64,000 nt of DNA from Bin5 sp022827195 (GTDB lineage: Bacteria > Chloroflexota > Anaerolineae > Caldilineales > Caldilineaceae): NCBI GenBank assembly GCA_965208275.1, contig OZ242331.1:558001-622000 (forward strand), written 5' to 3'. A program made the position numbers and the translations under genes. A model generated the notes under the pieces. That model worked only from the letters and a program-made list of their open reading frames with translations, made no database searches and was not told the DNA's origin. Within the stretch, counting starts at the first letter, position 1. Each line of letters begins with the position of its first letter. This document shows positions 8,688 to 16,132 of the stretch, one piece after another.

Positions 8688-8879
8688 GGGGCGGCTGTCC
8701 GGACAATCGAAGTGGATGCCAGGCAGGAACAGGTGGAGGATGTGCGAAAGGCGTTGCACCGGTTTGGAGTCCCGGCTATCCGTACGGTAGGAGTGCCGGG
8801 AAATGGCCGCCGGACAGGCTTCAGACGGCGCGGCGGCACAAGGCTCGGACGGCCGATACGCTACCATGCGTTGATTTGA
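8688..8879 (+). pseudogene. Degenerate PII (GlnB/GlnK) fragment
   Basis: The frame encodes VRTIEVDARQEQVEDVRKAL, then HRFGVPAIRTVGVPGNGRRT, matching residues 2-40 of the intact PII gene that follows (KKIEAYIRHEKLDSVRMAL, IGVPAIDTVEVQGHGRQS). Similarity ends at the T-loop, after which the sequence is Arg/Gly-rich and stops at 8877. A GAGGAGG-like ribosome site is still recognisable before a GTC in the place of the intact gene's GTG start. Together with the intact copy this indicates an old tandem duplication of the PII gene, with this copy decayed. The remainder of the gap 8597-9162 holds only a short GAAGCCAT/ATGGCTTC hairpin (8601-8638). Confidence 0.7.
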
Positions 8880-9162
8880 CGGTCGTTTCGGGGGCCATTC
8901 GGCCGGGGTCTGCCACGGGGGTGCAGCTAGGCGGCGCACTCTGCCAATGTCCCGTTGAGCGCACATTCCGCATCGGGGCAGGCGGCGAATCCGCATGAGA
9001 ATTAGAAGGCGCAATTGACGTTCAGTGTGATCTCTCTCCGCCCCCCAGTTTCAGCAACCTGCTCGCCTTTTGCCCGGAGATAATTAAGGGAAGTGACGAG
9101 TGAACGGACTGGAGACAGGCTTGCTTATGGCAGGACCATTTTAGCAGACAGGAGAAGAGGCG

Positions 9163-9552
9163 GTGTTAAAGAAGATCGAAGCTTATATCCGACATGAGAA
9201 GCTGGACAGTGTCAGAATGGCCTTGATCCAGATCGGCGTCCCCGCTATCGATACGGTCGAGGTCCAGGGACATGGGCGCCAGAGCGGCATCAAGCTGGCC
9301 GGACGGCATGCGACCTACATCGTCGATACGCTGCCGCGTATCCAGGTCAATCTTGTGGTTGGGGATGAGCAGGTTGAGGAGGTTGTGGAGGCCATCCGGA
9401 GTAATGCCGTAACCGGGACGCAAGGGGACGGCGCGATCTTTATCTCCCCGGTGGAAAACATCATCCGCATCAGCACGGGCGAAGAGGGTAACGAGGCCCT
9501 GACATACGAAGGGGACATAGACATCGAGGAGCACCAGGTCGGCAGAGACTAG
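9163..9552 (+). CDS. glnB: PII family nitrogen regulatory protein
   Basis: PII proteins sense 2-oxoglutarate and ATP/ADP and control targets such as Amt. The 129-residue product covers the whole fold: N-terminal KKIEAYIRHEKLD, T-loop GHGRQSGIKLAGRHATYIVD, and the C-loop FISPVENIIRISTGEEG. Tyr51, the uridylylation site in proteobacteria, is kept; Tyr46 and Ser49 are not. About 17 acidic residues extend beyond the usual 112. The start is GTG with AGAGG upstream. Its position downstream of amt points to control of ammonium uptake. glnK would be an equally suitable symbol. Confidence 0.9.
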   Translation: MLKKIEAYIRHEKLDSVRMALIQIGVPAIDTVEVQGHGRQSGIKLAGRHATYIVDTLPRIQVNLVVGDEQVEEVVEAIRSNAVTGTQGDGAIFISPVENIIRISTGEEGNEALTYEGDIDIEEHQVGRD

Positions 9553-9671
9553 CCGCCCTCCCAGTTGTTCCCGATGTGGTCCTGCCGTCCGCGGCGGACC
9601 GAAGCGAGTGCTGCGCCCTATATGCCCGAAGAATGACATGGCGCCGTGCATCACAATTGTGGTGCGCGGCG

Positions 9672-10526
9672 TCAGCGCGCTGGGCCATTTCTCTCGTTTG
9701 CCGGGTAGCGTTTCTCCCAGTAGCGCACCAGGAGTGAGAGTCCGATCGTCATCACGAGGTAGAGGAAGGCGACGACGTTGTACGTTTCGAAGAAACGAAA
9801 CGTGCTCGTAGCGTAGAGCCTGCCGAGCTGCGTTATGTCCTGGACGCCCAGGACAGACACGAGCGCCGAGTCCTTCAGCATAGCGATGAAGTCGTTGCCC
9901 AATGGGGGCAGGACACGCCGAACGGCCTGCGGCAGGATGACGTAGCGCATTGCCTGGCCTCTCCGCATCCCCAGGCTGAGCGCGGCCTCCATCTGTCCCT
10001 GTTCCACACTCTCGATACCGGCGCGGAAGATTTCGGCGATAAAGGCGCTGTAGCCGATGACGAGCGCCAGGATTGCGCGGCTGGTGAAGGAGAGTTGGCG
10101 GATACTGAACTGGGCAATGGATCTTCCAACTTCGTGTAGTCCTAAGGTTTGCAGCTGCTGACCGATCCAGACGATCAGGTCTGCGAGCCCCGGCGCGCCC
10201 ACGAAGGCTATGTAGAAGAGGATCACCAGCATCGGGATGCCGCGAATAATCTCTACGTAAAAGGAGGCGACCTCATAGAGCACGCGGGTGCGCGCGACGC
10301 GTGCGAGGCCGAATACGAGGCCGACTGCCAGCGCCAGTGCGTAGGCGAACAGACAGACGTACAGCGTTATGCCGACGCCTTTCGAGACCGCGTTGAAGAT
10401 CAGGTTGTAGTCGGCGTCGGCCAGCAGCGTCCAGAGGAGAAGCACGCCCAGAAGCAGGGCCGCCAGCAGCCAGTAGGGCAGGCGCGCGAAGAGGTCGGCG
10501 GGCGAACGGCGGCGGGCGCTGCGAAT
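9672..10526 (-). CDS. Polar amino acid-type ABC transporter permease
   Basis: HisM/GlnP-type inner membrane subunit with about five hydrophobic segments. The cytoplasmic EAA loop is present (EAALSLGMRRGQAMRYVILPQAVR), which contacts the ATPase. The frame is open upstream of a GTG at 10443-10445 and still reads like protein (SPADLFARLPYWLLAALLLG). No ATG, GTG or TTG occurs before the in-frame TGA at 10542-10544. An ATT at 10524-10526 with AAGGA 7-9 nt upstream is the best long start; GTG at 10445 would give 257 residues and lose most of the first helix. It lies 158 nt downstream of the binding-protein gene; no ATPase gene is nearby. Confidence 0.88.
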   Translation of the reverse strand: MRSARRRSPADLFARLPYWLLAALLLGVLLLWTLLADADYNLIFNAVSKGVGITLYVCLFAYALALAVGLVFGLARVARTRVLYEVASFYVEIIRGIPMLVILFYIAFVGAPGLADLIVWIGQQLQTLGLHEVGRSIAQFSIRQLSFTSRAILALVIGYSAFIAEIFRAGIESVEQGQMEAALSLGMRRGQAMRYVILPQAVRRVLPPLGNDFIAMLKDSALVSVLGVQDITQLGRLYATSTFRFFETYNVVAFLYLVMTIGLSLLVRYWEKRYPANERNGPAR

Positions 10527-10684
10527 CGTGGTGTCCTTGTCTCAGCGGTGGAACTCGCGGCAACTCGGACCGGCGGTTGGGGGGCTGGCTGCCGCGCCGG
10601 GGGATAAGCTCCTGTTCGGGCGCGAGAAAGGAGCGGCCTAATGGCGCACCGGCCGCATCCTATCTCGCTGCACGCGCTATCGGG

Positions 10685-12310
10685 TCAGTTCGGGTCGTAC
10701 AGGAAGAACCACTTCACGTTCAGGTACTGGTCGTATCCGTCGGCCTTCATGCTGGCGATGGCGGCGTTGAAGGGTTGGGTCCACGAGCTGCCCGGGGTGA
10801 AGATGAATCCGAACTCTTCGGTGGCGAGTGCGTCGCCGACGATTTTGAGTTTTTCGGGGTTGGCGCCGATATAGCCGCGTCCGGAGGCGGCGTCGACGAG
10901 TACGAGGTCGACGTCGCCGGCGATGAGTGCCTGGACGGAGGCGCCGAAGCTGTCGAGCAGGCGGATACGCGGGTTGGCCTCGTCGCCGTCGAGGATGTCG
11001 TAGACGGCGGTGTAGAATCCTGTCGTGCCGGCCTGGGCGCCGACGATGAGGTCTTCGTCGTCGGCGAAGGCACCGGGCGAGTCGAAGCGGTCTTCGCCGG
11101 CGCGCACGAGCATAAACTGCTGGCTGGTCATGTAGGGGTCGGAGAAGTCGACGACTTGGGCGCGTTCGGCGGTGATGGTGATGCCGTCCATGCCGACGTC
11201 GAACTGTTCGTCGGCGACGGCTTGGATCATGGCTTCCCAGGCGGTGACCTGCCAGTTGACGACGCAGTTGAGGCGGCGGCAGATTTCGTTGACGGCGTCG
11301 TATTCCCAGCCGACTGCTTGGCCGCTGGCGGGGTCGATGAAGTTGAGGGGGATGTAGTCGTTGCCGGTAACGGCGACCAGTTCGGCGCCGTCCATGTCCG
11401 GCAGCTGGTCGTAGATGTCGTCGGCGTTGGGATCGGTGAGGAAGAACCAGCGCGTGTTCAGATGGTCCAGGAATCCGTCGGCTTTCATGCTGGCGATGGC
11501 GGCGTTGAAGGGTTGGGTCCACGAGCTGCCCGGGGTGAAGATGAAGCCGAACTCTTCGGTGGCAAGTGCGTCGCCGACGATTTTGAGTTTTTCGGGGTTG
11601 GCGCCGATATAGCCGCGTCCGGAGGCGGCGTCGACGAGTACGAGGTCGACGTCACCGGCGATGAGTGCCTGGACGGAGGCGCCGAAGCTGTCGAGCAGGC
11701 GGATACGCGGGTTGGCCTCGTCGCCGTCGAGGATGTCGTAGACGGCGGTGTAGAATCCTGTCGTGCCGGCCTGGGCGCCGACGATGAGGTCTTCGTCGTC
11801 GGCGAAGGCACCGGGCGAGTCGAAGCGGTCTTCGCCGGCGCGCACGAGCATAAACTGCTGGCTGGTCATGTAGGGGTCGGAGAAGTCGACGACTTGGGCG
11901 CGTTCGGCGGTGATGGTGATGCCGTCCATGCCGACGTCGAACTGTTCGTCGGCGACGGCTTGGATCATGGCTTCCCAGGCGGTGACCTGCCAGTTGACGA
12001 CGCAGTTGAGGCGGCGGCAGATTTCGTTGACGGCGTCGTATTCCCAGCCGACTGCTTGGCCGCTGGCGGGGTCGATGAAGTTGAGGGGGATGTAGTCGTT
12101 GCCGGTAACGGCGACCAGTTCGGCGCCGTCCATGTCCGGCAGCTGGTCGTAGACGACGTTCGCCATTCCAGCTGCGGGGCGGTCACCTGCCTCCGGGCTG
12201 CCACTGGCCGCTTCCTGCGACGGCGTGGCGGCAATGCAGGCGCTCAGCGTCAGCGCCAGCAGCACGAGGGCGGCAAGAGCTCGGATTGAGTTGCGTGACT
12301 CTCGTTTCAT
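10685..12310 (-). CDS. Tandem-duplicated extracellular solute-binding lipoprotein (family 3)
   Basis: A lipoprotein signal (TLSAC, Cys25) is followed by two complete family-3 (polar amino acid) binding modules in one 541-residue frame: about 54-299 and 300-541. They are identical in protein sequence except at the C-terminal ~20 residues (LNTRWFFLTDPN versus LNVKWFFLYDPN). Family members normally have one module of about 250-270 residues. It should capture a small solute outside the membrane and deliver it to the permease encoded downstream. Upstream are an HpcH/HpaI aldolase and a cupin oxygenase gene. A misassembled pair of adjacent genes is the alternative explanation. Confidence 0.88.
   Translation of the reverse strand: MKRESRNSIRALAALVLLALTLSACIAATPSQEAASGSPEAGDRPAAGMANVVYDQLPDMDGAELVAVTGNDYIPLNFIDPASGQAVGWEYDAVNEICRRLNCVVNWQVTAWEAMIQAVADEQFDVGMDGITITAERAQVVDFSDPYMTSQQFMLVRAGEDRFDSPGAFADDEDLIVGAQAGTTGFYTAVYDILDGDEANPRIRLLDSFGASVQALIAGDVDLVLVDAASGRGYIGANPEKLKIVGDALATEEFGFIFTPGSSWTQPFNAAIASMKADGFLDHLNTRWFFLTDPNADDIYDQLPDMDGAELVAVTGNDYIPLNFIDPASGQAVGWEYDAVNEICRRLNCVVNWQVTAWEAMIQAVADEQFDVGMDGITITAERAQVVDFSDPYMTSQQFMLVRAGEDRFDSPGAFADDEDLIVGAQAGTTGFYTAVYDILDGDEANPRIRLLDSFGASVQALIAGDVDLVLVDAASGRGYIGANPEKLKIVGDALATEEFGFIFTPGSSWTQPFNAAIASMKADGYDQYLNVKWFFLYDPN
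10735..11415. repeat. 681-bp direct repeat, copy encoding the second binding module
   Basis: This copy matches 11473-12153 at an offset of exactly 738 bp (246 codons). I count four mismatches, all within the first ~180 bp of the repeat as read on the plus strand and all synonymous; the remaining ~500 bp are identical. Confidence 0.95.
11473..12153. repeat. 681-bp direct repeat, copy encoding the first binding module
   Basis: Partner of 10735-11415. The 57 bp between the copies encode the divergent C-terminal end of the first module, which runs straight into the second without a new signal peptide. Confidence 0.95.
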
Positions 12311-12382
12311 GTCTTCTCCAATAGCGGTACGCTCAGCGGGTACTGCCGCGGGGCAGTTGACCCCGGTGTTGCGAATTGACTG

Positions 12383-13264
12383 TCAGTACGGCATCTGCCG
12401 ATTGGTGTAGGCGCGGCCGATGCGGGCCGTTTCTTCATTGTGGCCGCCGACGACGCGTACGCCACTGTCGATCTGCTCGGCGACGTTTTCGGGCGAAGCT
12501 CCCTGGAGGAATGCGACACCTTTGGCTTCGCAGGCCGCTTTCACCCGTTGGCTTGCCTCCTGCATCTCCTGCGGCCACGGCTCGGGGCGGTGGCGGTAGC
12601 CGAGGGAGATGCTCAGGTCGCCGGGGCCCATTTCGGCAAAGCCGATACCGGGCACGGCCAGGATCTCTTCGATGCGCGGCAGAGCGGCTGCCGATTCGAT
12701 CTTAAGGCCGAGCAGCAGCTCGCCTTCGGGATTGAGCGGCCAGGGGTCGGCCTTGTCGAGGTAGTCGGCGTAGTCGACGCCCCAGATCGCGGCGGCGGTC
12801 GGTTCCGAGCCGACGCCGCGGCGGCCCACGCCCAGGCCGCCATCCACGCCAATGCGGTTGATCGGGTAGCGGCAGCCTTCGACAAAGGCGGCGACGGCTT
12901 CGGGCGTCTCTGCCTGGCAGAGCAGGATGCCGTGGACGCCACGCGCCAGGATCTGGCGGAACTGCCAGCCGTTGTAGCGCACGACGTCGGCGGACGTCCC
13001 CTCGACCGGCGCTTCGACGATCACCGTCGGCGTCCTGTGTCCGCTGGGGGTCGGACCGCCTTCGACCATGCCCTCCATATACCTCTCGAGCCCGCCCATG
13101 TCGAACGAGCCGTGCTCCATGCCCACGTTGATGTAATCGGCCCAGGTCGCGGCGTCTTCGCGGCCCTGTGCGTGCGTCAGCACGTGGCCGGTATGCGCGC
13201 CGACGTAGTAGATCGGCTGTCCATTCTCCAAAAGCTCGATTGCACGATTCACACGCTTTGCCAT
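12383..13264 (-). CDS. HpcH/HpaI family aldolase
   Basis: Class II, metal-dependent 2-keto-3-deoxy acid aldolase family, which cleaves hydroxy-oxo acids to pyruvate plus an aldehyde. The metal ligands appear as Glu190 (GLKIES) and Asp216 (GPGDLS), within the conserved IGFAEMGPGDLS block. At 293 residues it is longer than the usual ~255, with a 40-residue N-terminal stretch rich in His/Gly (VGAHTGHVLTHAQG). It lies 41 nt after the cupin gene and 72 nt before the binding-protein gene on the same strand, suggesting one operon for uptake and breakdown of a small acid. The substrate cannot be read from sequence. Confidence 0.82.
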   Translation of the reverse strand: MAKRVNRAIELLENGQPIYYVGAHTGHVLTHAQGREDAATWADYINVGMEHGSFDMGGLERYMEGMVEGGPTPSGHRTPTVIVEAPVEGTSADVVRYNGWQFRQILARGVHGILLCQAETPEAVAAFVEGCRYPINRIGVDGGLGVGRRGVGSEPTAAAIWGVDYADYLDKADPWPLNPEGELLLGLKIESAAALPRIEEILAVPGIGFAEMGPGDLSISLGYRHRPEPWPQEMQEASQRVKAACEAKGVAFLQGASPENVAEQIDSGVRVVGGHNEETARIGRAYTNRQMPY

Positions 13265-13304
13265 GCGTTCTCTCCTGTGGGGCGGCGGTTGCCGCCGTTT
13301 TCGT

Positions 13305-13955
13305 CTAGCTGTCTTCCTCGTCCCTGCAATCGACGTTCAGCCAGCCGGAACGAAAGGGTTGTGCCGAATCGGTCTCTTGGTCGAAGCGGTGGCGCCAGAT
13401 GCAGCCGTTGTCATTTCCAAGCAGATGGAGCGAAACGGAAGTTTCGGCGCTCGTGGTACGGACGCGGTGGATGTCGTTTTCGGGGAGCAGTTCATAAAAG
13501 TCCCCCGGCCGCAGCGTCTGCCGCAGGGCCAGCGCGAGTTTGGCGTGTGACTCGTCGCGTCCGTCATCGCGTCGGGTGAAGACCTCCTCTTCCTGCTCGC
13601 CTCTGTACAGCCCCACCAGCCCCCAGGCCAGATGATCGTGTATAGGCGTTTGTGCACCGGGGGGCACGACCAGCGCGGAAAATGCGAGGCCGCCGTCGGC
13701 CGCGCGATAGAGGAGCCACATGCCGATTCCGCCGCCCATTCCACTTTCTGCGGACGGCAGCTGAAACTTCCTCGGAAGCCAGTCCGGGTCGGAGAGCAAC
13801 TTCACAAAGGAGGGGCGAATTTCGGCCACAACCCTGCGGGCATCTGCCTGACGTGTGCGCGCGTCGTTCGCAGCGTTGATGAAGCGGCGCATTTGGGGGT
13901 TGTCGAGCAGCCATTCGTCGGCTCTGGGCGCTGCCGGGCCTGCTCTATTCGTCAT
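13305..13955 (-). CDS. Cupin, cysteine/thiol dioxygenase-like
   Basis: 216 residues resembling the cysteine dioxygenase-type cupins (COG5553-like). A three-histidine iron site is visible: His106 and His108 (PIHDHLAWGLVGLYRG) and His163 (ENDIHRV). Family members oxidise thiols such as cysteine or 3-mercaptopropionate with O2; the actual substrate here is unknown. It is the first gene of a likely operon with the aldolase, binding protein and permease downstream. Confidence 0.75.
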   Translation of the reverse strand: MTNRAGPAAPRADEWLLDNPQMRRFINAANDARTRQADARRVVAEIRPSFVKLLSDPDWLPRKFQLPSAESGMGGGIGMWLLYRAADGGLAFSALVVPPGAQTPIHDHLAWGLVGLYRGEQEEEVFTRRDDGRDESHAKLALALRQTLRPGDFYELLPENDIHRVRTTSAETSVSLHLLGNDNGCIWRHRFDQETDSAQPFRSGWLNVDCRDEEDS

Positions 13956-14052
13956 ACCGATTCCTCCAATGTCGGTTTTTCAAGGGCGATTCCGGCGTGA
14001 GGGGAGTTGCAAGATAGTGGTCTCCGGACCGGAACTGTTCCTTGCAGCCCGA

Positions 14053-14424
14053 TTATTCACTTGCACTGTCTGGAGGAGGCTGATAAGACTGCGGAACGGG
14101 CGCCAGGAAATGCGATGAAGACGGGTTTTTCCTGCTGTAGACAAATACGCCGGCCAAGAGGGCAAGTCCCCCGACCCCGATTATGCTGCCTGCTATCTGT
14201 AAGCCAAGGAAAGCGGCAGCAATTCCCCCGAAAAGCCCAAGCAACGCGAGTATAAGTCCGAAGAGTTGCCCTCGTCGTTCGAGATTCTGATTGTTGAGAA
14301 TGATCTCTCTGTTGTTCTCGATGACGGTCCTTTCATCGGAGTGATCGTGCGCCTGCTGCCTCTCGAAAATCCCGATGAATCGCATGGGAAAACCGGGATC
14401 AATTTCTGCGTACTCTTTCATCAA
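14053..14424 (-). CDS. DUF2335 family membrane protein
   Basis: A 123-residue protein with a family-like N-terminus (MKEYAEIDPGFPMRFI), a charged HDHSDERTVIENNREI helix and two hydrophobic helices (about 55-75 and 77-95), then a Pro/Ser-rich tail. DUF2335 proteins have no assigned function. The frame encodes the conserved SGPIPPPAL block immediately upstream of the TTG start, back to a TAA, but no ATG, GTG or TTG lies in that stretch. So either it starts at a rarer codon, or the N-terminus is eroded. No clear ribosome site precedes the TTG. Confidence 0.6.
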   Translation of the reverse strand: MMKEYAEIDPGFPMRFIGIFERQQAHDHSDERTVIENNREIILNNQNLERRGQLFGLILALLGLFGGIAAAFLGLQIAGSIIGVGGLALLAGVFVYSRKNPSSSHFLAPVPQSYQPPPDSASE

Positions 14425-14580
14425 TGCAGGCGGGGGAATGGGCCCTGAGAATAGAAAAGCGGAGACGGATGGGCGATTTTAGGGAATCTCCTCTTGTACG
14501 TGGACAGAGAAGAGTTCTTCGTCAGGCGGGAAGGCAGGGGGATTTGCCATCAGTTTGAACCGTTACCAACTCTAAAATAA

Positions 14581-14808
14581 CTACAGTGCCGTCGTAAATG
14601 CCCTTTGCCAGGTATGCGCAAGTCTCTTGGCTGTTTCAGATTGAGAGCCGATCCCGCCGCGCCTGATGACTGGACTGGGACCTGGAAATGACACGACGAC
14701 AGATCCGGCGCCTCGCAGGAGGGAGTCGCGTCGCATCTTATTCGAATTGTGGAGTCTTGTGGTAGCGTGAGCAGGTTGTGACTCGGCAGGTTGCTTGTGA
14801 CGTTTCAT
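14581..14808 (-). CDS. Small uncharacterised reading frame (doubtful)
   Basis: A 75-codon frame in the otherwise empty gap 14425-14993. GAGAG precedes the ATG and a promoter-like sequence lies about 75 nt upstream. The product is basic and shows no domain I recognise. It could be a small gene, or simply an open frame in a leader of the DUF2335 gene downstream. Nothing else is evident in this gap. Confidence 0.2.
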   Translation of the reverse strand: MKRHKQPAESQPAHATTRLHNSNKMRRDSLLRGAGSVVVSFPGPSPVIRRGGIGSQSETAKRLAHTWQRAFTTAL

Positions 14809-14882
14809 CTCTCATTCTTACTTTCGTTCGTGCCTCCGAGTTCCCCAGCGGCCTCAATCCTTCCCTGTGCCAAAGCATTGCA

Positions 14883-14911
14883 ACTATAGCATCAGTTCTG
14901 AATGGTAGCAA
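14883..14911 (-). promoter_or_regulatory. Promoter-like sequence upstream of the DUF2335 region
   Basis: Minus strand: -35 TTGCTA (14906-14911), 17-bp spacer, extended -10 TGC-TATAGT (14883-14888). It could drive the small frame at 14581-14808 and the DUF2335 gene. Confidence 0.5.
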
Positions 14912-14993
14912 TTCTTCCCGCCGAATCAGGAGACTGCTCTAGTGGAATACTTCGATCGAGATGAGCTGCTCATCAATCTTTGTTCCGATTCCA

Positions 14994-15926
14994 TCATTTG
15001 CCACCCTGCGAGTCACTCTCCTCAGTCGGCGGCGCGACGGCAAAGTGGGCGAAGTGGAAGAACTCGGCCGGCTCGAAATCGCTGCTTTCGTCCAGGTAGC
15101 GCTTCTGCTGCTCTTCGGGCGGCATCATCTCGACCTCCCGGTAACCGTATCTCGCCAACAGGTCGTTCAGAGACTGGGGTGTGAAGTCTGTCAACATCGG
15201 TTCGCCTCTGCGCGCAACGAAGCCCTCCATCTTTTCGGCCAGTGTTCTCCATTCGGCGGACATCATGTGCTTTGCGATTTTGAAGTCAAAGACGAGGCGG
15301 GTCCCGGGTGCGGAGACTGAAGCCATCCGTTCGAGCGAATCGCGGATGGCTTCCTGCGTTAGGTAATAGGTAACGCCCAGCCAGGAGATAAATGCGGGCG
15401 TCTGCGAATCGAATCCGGCCTTCGACAACTCCTCGTCCAGCTTGTCCGTTTCGAAGTCCACGGGCACAAAGGTTAGGTTGGAGGGAAGGCTGCCGTTTGC
15501 TTTCAGCATGCGCTGCCGCTTTACTTCCTGTGTCGCCGGGTGGTCGACCTCGAAGACCTGCAGCCGGTCGGCGATATTCTGGTGGCGCAAGGTAAAGGTA
15601 TCAAACCCAGCGCCGAGAATCACGTACTGGTTGACGCCTTCATCCATTGCCTCCAGCAGCTGGTCTTCGGTATAGCGCGCGCGGAGGACTACGGCCGGAT
15701 AGACCGGGCGGTATACGCCCAGTATCACGTCGCCGACGAGCCACTTCAGAAATCTGTGGGAGGCAACGGCGTGCCAGAACGGGGGCAACATTTGCAGTGC
15801 GTAGTTGTCTTCAAAGATGTGGGTCTCGTGAAAGCGCAGGTGGACGGCGCGAATTACCGCCACCAGCACAGCGGTCGTGCTGGAACTCTTGGATCGGTTG
15901 CGGGATGAGTCGCTCGTCGTCGACAT
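14994..15926 (-). CDS. Class I SAM-dependent methyltransferase, TIGR00027/LCMT-like family
   Basis: A 310-residue protein of the leucine carboxyl methyltransferase-like superfamily. Motif I is YVILGAGFDTF, followed by the acidic adenosine-binding loop VFEVDHPATQEVKRQRM and the characteristic ISWLGVTYYLTQEAI segment. These enzymes methylate carboxylates or small molecules; the substrate here is unknown. An N-terminal Ser/Arg-rich stretch precedes the fold. It is transcribed divergently from the aldo/keto reductase gene; a promoter-like TTGAAT...TACTAT lies upstream. Confidence 0.85.
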   Translation of the reverse strand: MSTTSDSSRNRSKSSSTTAVLVAVIRAVHLRFHETHIFEDNYALQMLPPFWHAVASHRFLKWLVGDVILGVYRPVYPAVVLRARYTEDQLLEAMDEGVNQYVILGAGFDTFTLRHQNIADRLQVFEVDHPATQEVKRQRMLKANGSLPSNLTFVPVDFETDKLDEELSKAGFDSQTPAFISWLGVTYYLTQEAIRDSLERMASVSAPGTRLVFDFKIAKHMMSAEWRTLAEKMEGFVARRGEPMLTDFTPQSLNDLLARYGYREVEMMPPEEQQKRYLDESSDFEPAEFFHFAHFAVAPPTEESDSQGGK

Positions 15927-16045
15927 GATGCCAGCTCTCCTTGACTTTGAAGCCCGACTGCTCTTGCGCCCCCGTGCGGGCGGTTTGGCCCTGGCGCGTC
16001 GTGCCGGTGGTCTCCTTCGTTTAGAATGGTATCAGGAGTTGCTTT

Positions 16046-16075
16046 TATAGTAACATATTGCAAGCGTTGAATTCA
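16046..16075 (-). promoter_or_regulatory. Promoter-like sequence for the methyltransferase gene
   Basis: Minus strand: TTGAAT, 18-bp spacer, TACTAT, about 120 nt before the methyltransferase ATG. The -35 lies inside the palindrome TTGAATTCAA. Confidence 0.45.
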
Positions 16076-16132
16076 ATCAGTTGCAGAAAACGCGGCATTG
16101 ATAAATTGCCGAGCCCGCCAGGAGGAGAACCG

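Noticed and set aside
8637..9014. 125-codon minus-strand frame between amt and the PII gene
   Set aside because: Arg/Pro-rich, no ribosome site, and opposite the PII fragment, which has real similarity on the plus strand.
2466..9123. Shared 14-nt string TGGAGACAGGCTTG near 2469 and 9110
   Set aside because: It has no extended flanking similarity and lies in different contexts (queG coding versus the PII upstream region); most likely coincidence.
10735..12153. Direct repeats as ends of a mobile element
   Set aside because: The repeats are coding sequence for the binding modules; there is no transposase, terminal inverted repeat or target duplication.
10577..12289. Long open frame on the plus strand, 570 codons, opposite the binding-protein gene
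   Set aside because: It is the antisense shadow of the duplicated gene. Its Val/Asp/Gly-rich translation repeats with the same 738-bp period, and it has no recognisable domain or ribosome site.
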